Positions 45,399 through 53,848 of a stretch of 64,000 bases of DNA are shown here, in pieces. The DNA lies in the NCBI RefSeq assembly GCF_003207955.1, contig NZ_NOXG01000005.1, positions 62,001 to 126,000 on the forward strand. Reading direction: 5' to 3'. Positions within the stretch are counted from its first letter, which is position 1, and every line of letters starts with the position of its first letter. Made by a program: the position numbers and the translations under genes. The notes under the pieces are model-generated. The model worked only from the letters and a program-made list of their open reading frames with translations. It did no database searches and was not told the origin of the DNA. Origin of the DNA: Novacetimonas pomaceti. Lineage in GTDB: Bacteria > Pseudomonadota > Alphaproteobacteria > Acetobacterales > Acetobacteraceae.

Positions 45399-46115
45399 AT
45401 GGCGGGTGCACGTCCCATTCTGATAGCGGACGACGATCAGACGTTACGTCAAATGCTCGTTGAACAGCTGCAGGTTGAAAGTGAATTTGAAGCGATCGAG
45501 GCGGGGTCCGTTGCGGAAGCATGGGAAAAGCTGAATGCACCGGGCGCCCGTTTCGATGCGATCATCCTGGATGTTTCACTACCTGACGGTGACGGACGGG
45601 ATTTCTGCGCCGATCTGCGGCGCAAGGGCAAACGTATTCCGATTATCATCCTGACGGGATCGGATGATGAGACGGATGTGGTGCGCGGGCTGGATGCCGG
45701 CGCCAATGATTACGTGGCAAAGCCGTTCCGTATTGCCGAACTGCTGGCGCGGCTGCGTGCGCAGATGCGTATTTTTGAAAACAGCGAAGATGCCGTCTTT
45801 GCCATCGGGCCCTATATCTTCCGCCCTTCGGCCAAGCTGCTGCAGGAAACGGAAAAGAACCGTCGCATCCGCCTGACGGAAAAAGAGGCGGCCATCCTGA
45901 AATTCCTGTATCGCGCGGGCACGCGTCCGGTCCCCCGGCAGGTCCTGCTGAACGAGGTATGGGGATATAACGCGGCGGTGACGACGCATACGCTGGAAAC
46001 GCACATCTATCGCCTGCGCCAGAAGATCGAGCCCGATCCGACCAATGCCACGCTGCTTGTCACCGAAGGTGGCGGCTACCGCCTTGACCCCGAGGGCGGC
46101 AAGAACGCAGCCTGA
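45399..46115 (+). CDS. OmpR-family response regulator (orphan, CenR-like)
   Basis: This 238-residue regulator has a receiver domain with phospho-acceptor Asp 58 (AIILDVSLPDGDG), the acidic pocket IADDD, and Lys 108 (YVAKPF). A winged-helix DNA-binding domain follows (RLTEKEAAILKFLYRAG and THTLETHIYRLRQKI). No histidine kinase gene is adjacent. Similarity to CenR, an envelope regulator of alphaproteobacteria, is my inference from sequence style and the divergent cell-wall gene. Confidence 0.9.
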   Translation: MAGARPILIADDDQTLRQMLVEQLQVESEFEAIEAGSVAEAWEKLNAPGARFDAIILDVSLPDGDGRDFCADLRRKGKRIPIIILTGSDDETDVVRGLDAGANDYVAKPFRIAELLARLRAQMRIFENSEDAVFAIGPYIFRPSAKLLQETEKNRRIRLTEKEAAILKFLYRAGTRPVPRQVLLNEVWGYNAAVTTHTLETHIYRLRQKIEPDPTNATLLVTEGGGYRLDPEGGKNAA

Positions 46116-46217
46116 GCACGCGCCTGTTGTGGAAAACGTGGGGCGAAACGCCATCCGCGTTTCCTCATGCGGAATGTCCCGGACGGGAAATGGTGTTTCC
46201 ATCCGTCCTGCCCATCC

Positions 46218-46245
46218 TGTCGGGGAGATGATTTCTCCCCGGACA
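46218..46245. terminator. Hairpin between convergent regulator and xthA
   Basis: GGGGAGA (46222-46228) pairs with TCTCCCC (46234-46240), extended by TGTC with GACA and a one-base bulge. It sits between the convergent genes and has no T run, so it may be a weak two-way terminator. Confidence 0.45.
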
Positions 46246-46252
46246 TGGGGGA

Positions 46253-47053
46253 TTATTCTCCGGCCTCAAGCTCGACCATCACCGGCACATGATCCGATGG
46301 CTTGTCCCAGTCACGGGCGGAGCGCAGGACCGACATCGCCCTGAGGTCCGGCACAAGGTCGGGCGTCACCCATACATGGTCCAGCCGCCGTCCCCGATTG
46401 GAAATGCTCCAGTTCCGGTTGCGGTACGACCACCACGTATAAAGCTTCTCCTCAGGCGGGACGAAATGCCGCATGGCATCGACAAAGCCGCTTTCCTGCC
46501 ACGCAAGCAGGCGGGAGGTTTCCTCCGGCGTGTGGCTGACGATCTTCAGAAGCTGCCTATGGCTCCAGACATCCTGTTCCAGCGGCGCTATGTTCAGGTC
46601 CCCCACAACCACGGTGCGACGCAGGTCGCGAGCTGCGAACCAGGCGCGCGCTTCATCCACGAATGCAAGCTTGTGGGCGAATTTGGGGTTTTCCACCGGG
46701 TCGGGAATATCACCGCCCGCAGGGACATAGAAATCATGCAGGATAATGGGGTCATCCCCCGCGCCACATGCCACGGCGATATGGCGGCAGTCCCCCCGGC
46801 TGCACCAGTCCGGCATGTCCGGCAGCACCCGTATGGGCATCCGGCTGAGGATCGCGACACCGTTATAGCTTTTCATGCCGCGAAAGCATACGTGGTCAAA
46901 ACCCAGTGCCCGCACGGCCTCCAGCGGGAACAGGTCATCCGTTACCTTGGTTTCCTGCAGGCAGACGATGTCGGGCTGGATTTCACCACACAGACGCTCC
47001 AGCAGGGGAAGCCGCAGGCGAAGCGAATTGATATTCCATGTCACGATACGCAT
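46253..47053 (-). CDS. xthA: Exodeoxyribonuclease III
   Basis: This 266-residue AP endonuclease/3'-exonuclease of base excision repair has all EEP motifs: ITWNINSL-like RIVTWNINSLR, CLQETKV, GDLNIAP, DHVWVTPDL and the final SDHVPVM. It is a different gene from the EEP protein at 6.6 kb and closely follows the ExoIII pattern. It is divergent from uvrC. Confidence 0.95.
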   Translation of the reverse strand: MRIVTWNINSLRLRLPLLERLCGEIQPDIVCLQETKVTDDLFPLEAVRALGFDHVCFRGMKSYNGVAILSRMPIRVLPDMPDWCSRGDCRHIAVACGAGDDPIILHDFYVPAGGDIPDPVENPKFAHKLAFVDEARAWFAARDLRRTVVVGDLNIAPLEQDVWSHRQLLKIVSHTPEETSRLLAWQESGFVDAMRHFVPPEEKLYTWWSYRNRNWSISNRGRRLDHVWVTPDLVPDLRAMSVLRSARDWDKPSDHVPVMVELEAGE

Positions 47054-47473
47054 AAGGGTGCATTACCCATCGGGCCGGCAGTGACAAGGGCAATCTTGCA
47101 ACACGGATGACAGTTCTCCCCCCGCGTGGCGACAGATCCGGACCCGGCGACAGGGGGCGGTGGGACGAAAACAGGAACGGTTTTCCAAGCCCCCTTGAAA
47201 TTACATGCAAAAATCTCGAAATACCGTTTTGCCTTCCCTGAAATGAGTTTTATTCACCCTGGGACTTGACATCATTGTTTTCCAACAAGTTGTGTCACCA
47301 TTTTGCCTCTTTCGCGCACAGGTGCCCACATAATCATTTCAAATCAATAGGTTATTCGTTGTGACGTTTTTTTGGGCAATCCAAGGGCAAGGGAGGAAAA
47401 CCGCCATGCGCATGATTTTTTCTGCCTCTGCTCCACAGGCTTATCCACAGCATCGGTGGATGAACGATTTTCA
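47054..47473. other. Divergent xthA/uvrC promoter region (420 bases)
   Basis: No gene is supported. The segment 47200-47390 is AT-rich relative to its flanks and holds a consensus -35 box TTGACA at 47266-47271. A DnaA box lies close to uvrC. Confidence 0.55.
47441..47449. promoter_or_regulatory. Perfect DnaA box TTATCCACA
   Basis: TTATCCACA matches the consensus DnaA box and lies 25 bases before uvrC. A near match, TTATTCACC, lies at about 47250. Two sites are too few to call an origin, but DnaA control of uvrC is possible. Confidence 0.45.
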
Positions 47474-49369
47474 ATGACCACTGACGGACAGACCCTCGCC
47501 CCCACCATCGCCCCCCCGCAGGGCGTCGCCGCGATCCAGAAGGCGCTGCAGACCATGCCGATGTCGCCGGGCGTGTATCGCATGCTCGGCCGCAAGGGGG
47601 AGGTGCTGTATGTCGGCAAGGCGCTGGCGCTGAAAAAACGCGTCACGTCCTATACCCAGATCCACCGCCTGCCGGAGCGGTTGCGCCGCATGGTGTCGGA
47701 AACGGCATTCATGGAGATCGTCACCACCCATACCGAGGCCGAAGCCCTGCTGCTGGAGGCCAACTACATCAAGCGCATGCAGCCGCGTTACAACATCCTG
47801 CTGCGTGACGACAAAAGCTATCCATGGATCATCCTGACCGACCGGCATGATTTTCCCCAGATCGCGAAACATCGGGGCAAACCGGTCAAGGGCGCGTCCT
47901 ACTGGGGGCCTTTTGCTTCCGCATGGTCGGTCAACCAGACCCTGAACCTGCTGCAAAAGGCATTCCTGCTGCGCTCCTGCACCGATTCCGTGCTGAAATC
48001 GCGGACGCGCCCGTGCCTGCTGCATCAGATCCATCGCTGCTCCGCACCGTGCGTGGACCTTATCAGCAAGGAAGATTATGCGGACCTGGTGCAGCAGGCG
48101 CGCGATTTCCTGTCCGGTCGCAACCCGCGCATGCACGAGGAACTGGTGCAGCAGATGGAAGAGGCCGCCAGCGCGCTGCAGTTCGAGCGCGCGGCCGCCA
48201 TCCGCGACCGTATCCGGGGCCTGTCGGCGATGCAGCAGGATGCCAGCGTCATCAACCCCAGCACGATGTCGGATGCCGACATCATCGCCATCTGGCAGAT
48301 CGCGGGACAGTCGTGCATTCAGGTTTTCTTCATCCGTGGTGGTCGCAACAACGGCAACCGCGCCTTTTTCCCCAGCCATGCCCGTGACGAGGACGCGGCC
48401 GACGTGCTGGCGGCGTTCATGGCGCAATTTTATGACGACAAGCCGCCGCCCGGACAGATCCTGGTCAACCACGCCATTTCGGACAATGACCTCCTGATGA
48501 GCGCGCTGGAACTCCGCCGTGGAAAACGTGTTGAGATCATCCACCCTCAACGTGGGGAAAAACGTGCGGTGCTGGAGCATGCCGAACTCAACGCGCGCGA
48601 GGCGCTCGAACGCAGGCTGGCGGAAAGCGCCGGACAGGCAAGGCTGCTTCACGGCGTGGCCGAACTGTTCGGCCTGCCCGAACCTCCGCGCCGCATAGAG
48701 ACGTATGACAACAGCCACATCATGGGCAGCAATGCCTATGGCGTCATGGTGGTGGCGGGGCCGGAAGGATTTGAAAAGCGCGCCTATCGCAAATTCGCCA
48801 TCAAGGGTCCCGTGACCCCCGGCGACGATTTCGGCATGATGCGCGAGGTGCTGGAACGTCGTTTCAGCCGCGCGCTCCGCGATCGGGAGGAGGGGACACG
48901 TCCCGATGACTGGCCCGATATCCTGCTGATTGACGGGGGCGCGGGACAGTATTCGGCCGTAAAGGCCGTGCTCGACGAACTCGGGGTGACGGACGTGACC
49001 CTTGTGGGCATCGCCAAGGGCATCGACCGCGACGCGGGACGGGAATGGTTTCATACCGGAACACGTCCCCCGTTCCAGCTGCCGCCGCGCGATCCGGTGC
49101 TGTACTACCTTCAGCGCCTGCGTGACGAGGCCCACCGTTTCGCCATCACGACCCATCGGGCGGGACGGTCAAAGACGTTGGTCAGATCCGAACTTGATGA
49201 TATCCCCGGTATCGGTCCGGCGCGAAAGCGCGCGCTGCTGAACCGTTTCGGATCGGCGCGCGGCGTGCGCCAGGCCGGGCTGGCGGAACTGGAATCCGCT
49301 CCGGGCATCAGCCGCGACACGGCACGGACGGTCTATGGCTTTTTCCATCCCGAATGGAACGGGAATTGA
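47474..49369 (+). CDS. uvrC: Excinuclease ABC subunit C
   Basis: This 631-residue nucleotide-excision nuclease has a GIY-YIG domain (GVYRMLGRKGEVLYVGKA near residue 35-55), the UVR motif (EEAASALQFERAAAIRDRI), the RNase H-like second nuclease domain with TYDNSHIMGS and LIDGG, and the C-terminal helix-hairpin-helix pairs (DIPGIGPARKRALL). The frame is open 34 codons further upstream, but the ATG at 47474 fits the family. Confidence 0.97.
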   Translation: MTTDGQTLAPTIAPPQGVAAIQKALQTMPMSPGVYRMLGRKGEVLYVGKALALKKRVTSYTQIHRLPERLRRMVSETAFMEIVTTHTEAEALLLEANYIKRMQPRYNILLRDDKSYPWIILTDRHDFPQIAKHRGKPVKGASYWGPFASAWSVNQTLNLLQKAFLLRSCTDSVLKSRTRPCLLHQIHRCSAPCVDLISKEDYADLVQQARDFLSGRNPRMHEELVQQMEEAASALQFERAAAIRDRIRGLSAMQQDASVINPSTMSDADIIAIWQIAGQSCIQVFFIRGGRNNGNRAFFPSHARDEDAADVLAAFMAQFYDDKPPPGQILVNHAISDNDLLMSALELRRGKRVEIIHPQRGEKRAVLEHAELNAREALERRLAESAGQARLLHGVAELFGLPEPPRRIETYDNSHIMGSNAYGVMVVAGPEGFEKRAYRKFAIKGPVTPGDDFGMMREVLERRFSRALRDREEGTRPDDWPDILLIDGGAGQYSAVKAVLDELGVTDVTLVGIAKGIDRDAGREWFHTGTRPPFQLPPRDPVLYYLQRLRDEAHRFAITTHRAGRSKTLVRSELDDIPGIGPARKRALLNRFGSARGVRQAGLAELESAPGISRDTARTVYGFFHPEWNGN

Positions 49370-49462
49370 CCACCATGTCATGCAGATGTGAGCAAATGAC
49401 CGGGCAGACCAGCGTTATAGGTGTTTTTGATTCATGCTTTCGTTGGATATAGCTGGTGAACC

Positions 49463-50062
49463 ATGCTTACTGATCTGCCAAATCTCCTGACTTTGTCGCG
49501 GATTGTTGCGGTTCCTGTCGTTGTCCTGCTGGTGGTCATCAACACGCCGGGCACCGACTGCGCGGCCTGCGTGATCTTTATCCTCGCCGGGATCACGGAT
49601 TATCTTGATGGCAAGCTGGCGCGCGCGTGGCATCAGAATTCCGACCTTGGCCGGATGCTCGACCCGATCGCGGACAAGCTGCTGGTGGGGGCGTGCCTGA
49701 TGGTGCTGGCGGGGCTGTCGCGCCTGCCTTACTGGACGCTGTATCCCGCGATCATCATCCTGTCGCGCGAAATCCTGGTCAGCGGCCTGCGTGAATATCT
49801 TGCCACGACCAAAGTGGGGCTGCCGGTCACGCGGCTGGCGAAATGGAAGACCGGATTCCAGATGACGGCCATCGGTTTCCTGCTGGCGGGCGACAGCACG
49901 GCCGTGCTGCTGCATGTCGCATGGCTGCCGGTCAACCTGCTGGGGGCGGCGATGCTCTGGATCGCGGCGGCGCTGACGCTGGTGACAGGGTGGGATTACC
50001 TGTCGACCGGTATCCAGCATGTTACGCGCAATAATCAGTCAGTTAGCAACATCACCCCCTGA
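49463..50062 (+). CDS. pgsA: CDP-diacylglycerol-glycerol-3-phosphate phosphatidyltransferase
   Basis: This 199-residue integral membrane enzyme makes phosphatidylglycerol phosphate. The CDP-alcohol phosphatidyltransferase signature DYLDGKLAR...GRMLDPIAD is complete near residues 45-75. The uvrC-pgsA order is common in proteobacteria. It feeds the cardiolipin synthase at 5.2 kb. Confidence 0.95.
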   Translation: MLTDLPNLLTLSRIVAVPVVVLLVVINTPGTDCAACVIFILAGITDYLDGKLARAWHQNSDLGRMLDPIADKLLVGACLMVLAGLSRLPYWTLYPAIIILSREILVSGLREYLATTKVGLPVTRLAKWKTGFQMTAIGFLLAGDSTAVLLHVAWLPVNLLGAAMLWIAAALTLVTGWDYLSTGIQHVTRNNQSVSNITP

Positions 50063-50075
50063 TCGGGCCATCACT

Positions 50076-50090
50076 GTGGCATAATGCCAC
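50076..50090. promoter_or_regulatory. Palindrome GTGGCATAATGCCAC
   Basis: GTGGCAT-A-ATGCCAC is a perfect odd palindrome, 14 bases after pgsA and 69 bases before the lipoprotein gene. It may be an operator, or a hairpin in the transcript with no T run. Confidence 0.4.
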
Positions 50091-50116
50091 TTGTGGTTGT
50101 GTCCATATCCGGGCAA

Positions 50117-50158
50117 ATTCTCCCTATGGTTGTGAACCCTTCATGAACCAGGGAGAAT
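50117..50158 (+). promoter_or_regulatory. Hairpin masking the ribosome site of the lipoprotein gene
   Basis: ATTCTCCCTATGGTT (50117-50131) pairs with AACCAGGGAGAAT (50146-50158), with a 2-base bulge. The GGGAGA ribosome site at 50151-50156 lies inside this stem and the start codon follows at once. Confidence 0.55.
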
Positions 50159-50668
50159 ATGATGCGTCCGACAGCCCCGTTGCTACTGCTACTGACGCTG
50201 ACGGGGTGCGGCGGCTTTGGCAAGGTACTGGCTGACAACACCGAACTTCCCGGCAGCCTTCCGAACATGCCCAAAATGGAAGTGGACTCGGAAAACCTGC
50301 GCCGTTCCATGGGCCATGCCGCCGCCGAACCGCCGATCCTGCCGCAGGGACACAATATATGGCCCACCGGGATGCAGGAGATGCCGACGCTGGCGGATAT
50401 CAGTTCCGGCCGGGTTCATGCCGTGTCGGGCCATTTCCCGCGCCGTTCGGCTGATGGCAGGCCGCAGCTGCCTGATGGCGGATCGCTCAGCATCGGCGAC
50501 AGCGATGACCCGTCGGGCGAACTGGCCGCGCCAGATACCGGGATTCCCGCGAAACAGGATCAGGACCACACGGTCGCCGCGAATTCCGATATCATCGTGC
50601 CCCATGCCGATGGCAGCAAAACCGTGATCGGTGCGGACGGTACGGTGGTGGAGCGGCAGCATCCCTGA
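50159..50668 (+). CDS. Predicted lipoprotein, unknown
   Basis: This 169-residue protein has a short lipoprotein signal with lipobox LTGC (Cys at residue 17) and so is likely anchored in the outer membrane. The mature part is hydrophilic and Pro/Asp-rich, without known domain, and ends in a VIGADGTVVERQ repeat-like motif. Two tandem ATGs can serve as start. It lies between pgsA and moaD. Confidence 0.65.
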   Translation: MMRPTAPLLLLLTLTGCGGFGKVLADNTELPGSLPNMPKMEVDSENLRRSMGHAAAEPPILPQGHNIWPTGMQEMPTLADISSGRVHAVSGHFPRRSADGRPQLPDGGSLSIGDSDDPSGELAAPDTGIPAKQDQDHTVAANSDIIVPHADGSKTVIGADGTVVERQHP

Positions 50669-50716
50669 TATATCGCTATCCGATCTTGGGACCTGACGTA
50701 ACAAAAGGGCGGGCGG

Positions 50717-50971
50717 ATGCCGGATATCCTCTATTTCGCATGGCTACGTGATCGCCTGGGCCGGGAGCGCGAGAGCCTGAGCCTGCCGGCGGACGTGACC
50801 CATGTGCGTGATCTGGTGCGCCTGCTGCATGACCGGGGCGGGGAATATGGCGAGATTTTCAGCCGTCCCGAACTGGTGCGGGTCGCGGTCAACCAGTCCT
50901 TCGCAACGCTTGGGGACAGCGTGGGGCCAGATGACGAAATCGCCTTCTTTCCACCGGTAACGGGGGGATGA
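50717..50971 (+). CDS. moaD: Molybdopterin synthase small subunit
   Basis: This 84-residue ubiquitin-like protein ends in the essential TGG tail that carries the thiocarboxylate sulfur. The start MPDILYFAWLRDRLG and FFPPVTGG are typical of MoaD. It is coupled to moaE by a 4-base overlap, and together they convert cyclic pyranopterin phosphate to molybdopterin. Confidence 0.96.
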   Translation: MPDILYFAWLRDRLGRERESLSLPADVTHVRDLVRLLHDRGGEYGEIFSRPELVRVAVNQSFATLGDSVGPDDEIAFFPPVTGG

Positions 50972-51441
50972 TCGCCATGTCGCGCATTTCCGTCCGCGTG
51001 CAGACCGCCCCGTTCGACCCGACGCAAGAAAGCGCCTTGCTGCTGGCGGGACAGTCCGGCATCGGCGCGGTGGCGTCCTTCACCGGACTGGTCCGTGGCG
51101 ACGGGGGGCTGAAGGCGCTGGAGCTGGAACATTACCCCGGCATGACCGAATCGATGATGACGCGAATCGCCGAATCGGCAATGACCCGATTCGCGCTGTC
51201 CGGCTGCACCGTCATCCATCGCGTCGGACGGCTGGAGGTTGGGGCGCCCATCGTGCTGGTCCTGTGCGCGTCGGCCCATCGGAACACGGCGTTCCAGGCG
51301 GTCGAGTTCGTCATGGACTGGCTCAAGAGCCGCGCGCCCTTCTGGAAAAAAGAGGAATTCATGGACGGCCGCATCCAGTGGGTGCAGCCCCGCGAACAGG
51401 ATGCGCAGAACCTGATGCGATGGGGGGAGGGGGACGCCTGA
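50968..51441 (+). CDS. moaE: Molybdopterin synthase large subunit
   Basis: This 157-residue catalytic subunit has the family motifs GAVASFTGLVRG, LELEHYPGMTE and KSRAPFWKKEEF with the active-site Lys. It acts with MoaD in molybdenum cofactor synthesis. No other moa gene is in the window. Confidence 0.96.
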   Translation: MIAMSRISVRVQTAPFDPTQESALLLAGQSGIGAVASFTGLVRGDGGLKALELEHYPGMTESMMTRIAESAMTRFALSGCTVIHRVGRLEVGAPIVLVLCASAHRNTAFQAVEFVMDWLKSRAPFWKKEEFMDGRIQWVQPREQDAQNLMRWGEGDA

Positions 51442-51558
51442 CGAGCGGGCGTTTCGCGAGATGGTTTCCCCAAAACCCGACTTAAAAATATCTTTTTTAC
51501 CCTTGACGAGGATTGTCCAAGAGTCGGGAAAGCTGATCCCATCATGTAGCTGCTCCCG

Positions 51559-51574
51559 CTCATATATGTAGTGC
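51559..51574. promoter_or_regulatory. nrdR box: Candidate NrdR box 1
   Basis: CTCATATATGTAGTGC fits the right half of the NrdR consensus (acaCwATATATwGtgt) well and the left half poorly. Its centre is 31 bases from box 2, the three-turn spacing typical of paired NrdR sites. Confidence 0.5.
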
Positions 51575-51589
51575 GCGGGGCGGCGTTTT

Positions 51590-51605
51590 GGTCCATATAT
51601 AGCGC
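51590..51605. promoter_or_regulatory. nrdR box: Candidate NrdR box 2
   Basis: GGTCCATATATAGCGC keeps the central C-ATATATAG core of the NrdR consensus. Box 1 lies 31 bases upstream. NrdR would repress nrdA when nucleotides are plentiful. Confidence 0.55.
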
Positions 51606-51687
51606 CATAACGCAATGACCGGACAGACACGCCACGGGATTTTCCGATCCCGTGACGTGTCGCGGCCAGCTTATGGAGTTTAAGTGG

Positions 51688-53634
51688 ATGAGTCTGGACG
51701 GCATCTCCGGTTCTACGGTCGAACATCACAGTGACGAACAGGATGTCATCCAGGGAAAGGACGCAGCCACCATGCCAGAGATGTTTGATGATGTCGTCCA
51801 TCTGCCGGACGGCTTTCCCGTCCGCGTTGACCGCAGCCGTGACGCCCTGCTGACCGCTTTTGGCAAGGCGACGCTGGATAACCGCTATCTGCTGCCGGGC
51901 GAGGGGTATCAGGACCTGTTCGGGCGCGTGGCGTCCTATTACGGCGCGGACGAGGGACATGCGCAGCGGCTGTACGACTACATTTCGCGTCACTGGTTCA
52001 TGCCGGCGACGCCCGTCCTGTCGAATGGGGGCACGACGCGCGGACTGCCGATCTCATGCTTCCTGAACGAGGCCAATGACAGCCTGCGCGGCATCGTTGA
52101 CCTGTGGAATGAAAATGTCTGGCTGGCCTCCAAGGGGGGCGGGATCGGATCCTACTGGGGCAACCTGCGCTCGATCGGTGAAAATGTCGGGCGCAATGGC
52201 AAGACATCGGGAGTCATTCCGTTCATCCGGGTGATGGACAGCCTGACCCTGGCCATCAGTCAGGGCTCCCTGCGTCGCGGGTCGGCTGCCGTCTACCTGC
52301 CGGTCTGGCATCCGGAAATCGAGGAATTCATCGAACTGCGCCGCCCCACGGGCGGCGATCCCAACCGCAAGGCGCTCAACTTGCACCATGGGGTCCTGAT
52401 TTCCGACGCGTTCATGCGCGCCGTTGCCGATGACGAGGAATGGGCCCTGCTGTCGCCAAAGGATGGCAGCCACATCCGCAAGGTTTCGGCCCGGGCGCTG
52501 TGGATCCGCATCCTGACCGCCCGCATGGAACAGGGCGAGCCCTACATCATCTATTCCGACCACGTGAACAACGCACGTCCCCAGCATCACAAGCTGGCGG
52601 GGCTGGAGGTCAAGACCTCCAACCTGTGCGCGGAAATCACCCTGCCCACCGGCATGGACCACCATGGCAAGGAGCGCACGGCCGTGTGCTGCCTGTCCTC
52701 GCTGAACCTCGAGACATGGGACGAGTGGAAAGACAATCCACAGTTCATCGAGGACGTGATGCTGTTCCTCGACAATGTCCTGCAGGATTTCATCGACCGC
52801 GCGCCCGACGACATGGCGCGGGCGAAATACGCCGCGGCGCGCGAACGCTCGGTCGGGCTGGGCGTCATGGGTTTCCACAGCTTCCTCCAGGCCAAGAACA
52901 TCCCGTTCGAAAGCGTGATCGCCAAGGTGTGGAACAGGCGGATTTTCGAACATATCCGCAAGGAAGCCGACGCCGCGTCCCGCAATCTGGCCCAGACGCG
53001 CGGGGCCTGTCCGGATGCCGCCGAATATGGCGTCATGGAGCGGTTTTCCAACAAGATGGCCATTGCGCCCACGGCGTCCATTTCCATCATCGCGGGCAAC
53101 GCGAGCCCCGGCATCGAACCGATCGCGGCCAATGTCTTCCTGCAAAAGACGCTGTCGGGATCGTTTACGGTGCGCAACCGCCACCTCGACCGGCTTCTGA
53201 CGCAAAAGGGGCAGAACACTGACGAGGTCTGGTCCTCCATCACCCTGAACAAGGGCAGTGTCCAGCATCTCGATTTCCTGACACAGCATGAAAAGGACGT
53301 CTTCAAGACCGCCTTTGAACTGGACCAGCGCTGGGTTGTCGAACATGCAGCCGACCGCGCGCCCTTCATCTGCCAGGCGCAGTCGATCAACCTGTTCCTG
53401 CCGGCCAACGTGCACAAGCGCGACCTGCACCAGATCCACTACCTGGCATGGAAACGCGGCGTGAAATCGCTGTATTACTGTCGTTCGCTGTCGGTCCAGC
53501 GGGCCGACGCCGTCAGTGATGGCAAGGGAAAGAACGATATCATGCAGAAGGAAAGCGATGCCGTCCTGCCACCGCTGCCGCCTGCCGCTGCAGCGTCCTC
53601 GACCGATTACGAGGAATGCCTTGCCTGCCAGTAA
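51688..53634 (+). CDS. nrdA: Class Ia ribonucleotide reductase, alpha subunit (no ATP-cone)
   Basis: This 648-residue protein reduces ribonucleoside diphosphates. Active-site cysteines appear in PISCFLNEA, NLCAEITLP and CCLSSLN, and the C-terminal redox pair is in EECLACQ. The conserved barrel begins at about residue 55, so the roughly 90-residue ATP-cone that gives overall allosteric control in E. coli NrdA is absent. The ATG at 51688 has GGAG 9 bases upstream; an ATG at 51673 is an alternative. nrdB lies 214 bases downstream. Confidence 0.95.
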   Translation: MSLDGISGSTVEHHSDEQDVIQGKDAATMPEMFDDVVHLPDGFPVRVDRSRDALLTAFGKATLDNRYLLPGEGYQDLFGRVASYYGADEGHAQRLYDYISRHWFMPATPVLSNGGTTRGLPISCFLNEANDSLRGIVDLWNENVWLASKGGGIGSYWGNLRSIGENVGRNGKTSGVIPFIRVMDSLTLAISQGSLRRGSAAVYLPVWHPEIEEFIELRRPTGGDPNRKALNLHHGVLISDAFMRAVADDEEWALLSPKDGSHIRKVSARALWIRILTARMEQGEPYIIYSDHVNNARPQHHKLAGLEVKTSNLCAEITLPTGMDHHGKERTAVCCLSSLNLETWDEWKDNPQFIEDVMLFLDNVLQDFIDRAPDDMARAKYAAARERSVGLGVMGFHSFLQAKNIPFESVIAKVWNRRIFEHIRKEADAASRNLAQTRGACPDAAEYGVMERFSNKMAIAPTASISIIAGNASPGIEPIAANVFLQKTLSGSFTVRNRHLDRLLTQKGQNTDEVWSSITLNKGSVQHLDFLTQHEKDVFKTAFELDQRWVVEHAADRAPFICQAQSINLFLPANVHKRDLHQIHYLAWKRGVKSLYYCRSLSVQRADAVSDGKGKNDIMQKESDAVLPPLPPAAAASSTDYEECLACQ

Positions 53635-53665
53635 GAGCATTCATGCCAAACAACCGTTTGATAAA

Positions 53666-53746
53666 AAATAAAAGTTCCCGGGCGCTGTCTTTTTTCAAAA
53701 AGACAGTGTTCTTCGAAGCTTTTTGAGAAAAGCTTCACCAAAACCC
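53666..53746. repeat. Double-hairpin repetitive intergenic element
   Basis: Two perfect hairpins stand side by side: CTGTCTTTTT with AAAAAGACAG (53685-53706), and GAAGCTTTT with AAAAGCTTC (53715-53736). They are bordered by AAAGTTCCCGGGCGC on the left and ACCAAAACC on the right. This resembles a repeat I recall in Komagataeibacter and Gluconacetobacter intergenic regions, probably a REP- or MITE-like unit. No second copy was noticed in this window. Confidence 0.65.
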
Positions 53747-53848
53747 TGACAGTTTGCACAATGCTTCCCGAACCGGTTTTTCAGGTTGCGTCTGGCTACT
53801 CTAATCGATAAGCGGTGAACCTATTTGGCTTCAGATAGGGTGAGCACC

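Larger units (their letters stand above)
51442..51687. other. nrdA promoter region (246 bases)
   Basis: No gene is supported. A run ATCTTTTTTACCCTTGACG resembles a -35 region (TTGACG at about 51504-51509), and two NrdR-like boxes lie at 51559-51605. Confidence 0.5.

Noticed and set aside
47200..47473. Replication origin
   Set aside because: Only one perfect and one imperfect DnaA box are present, and none of the usual origin neighbours (dnaA, parA/B, hemE, gidA) are in the window.
47471..49156. Minus-strand open frame of 561 codons opposite uvrC
   Set aside because: uvrC is complete with GIY-YIG, UVR and HhH motifs; the opposite frame has low-complexity Arg/His/Gln composition.
52054..53640. 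Minus-strand open frame of 528 codons opposite nrdA
   Set aside because: It lies wholly on nrdA, and its composition is that of a reversed GC-rich gene.
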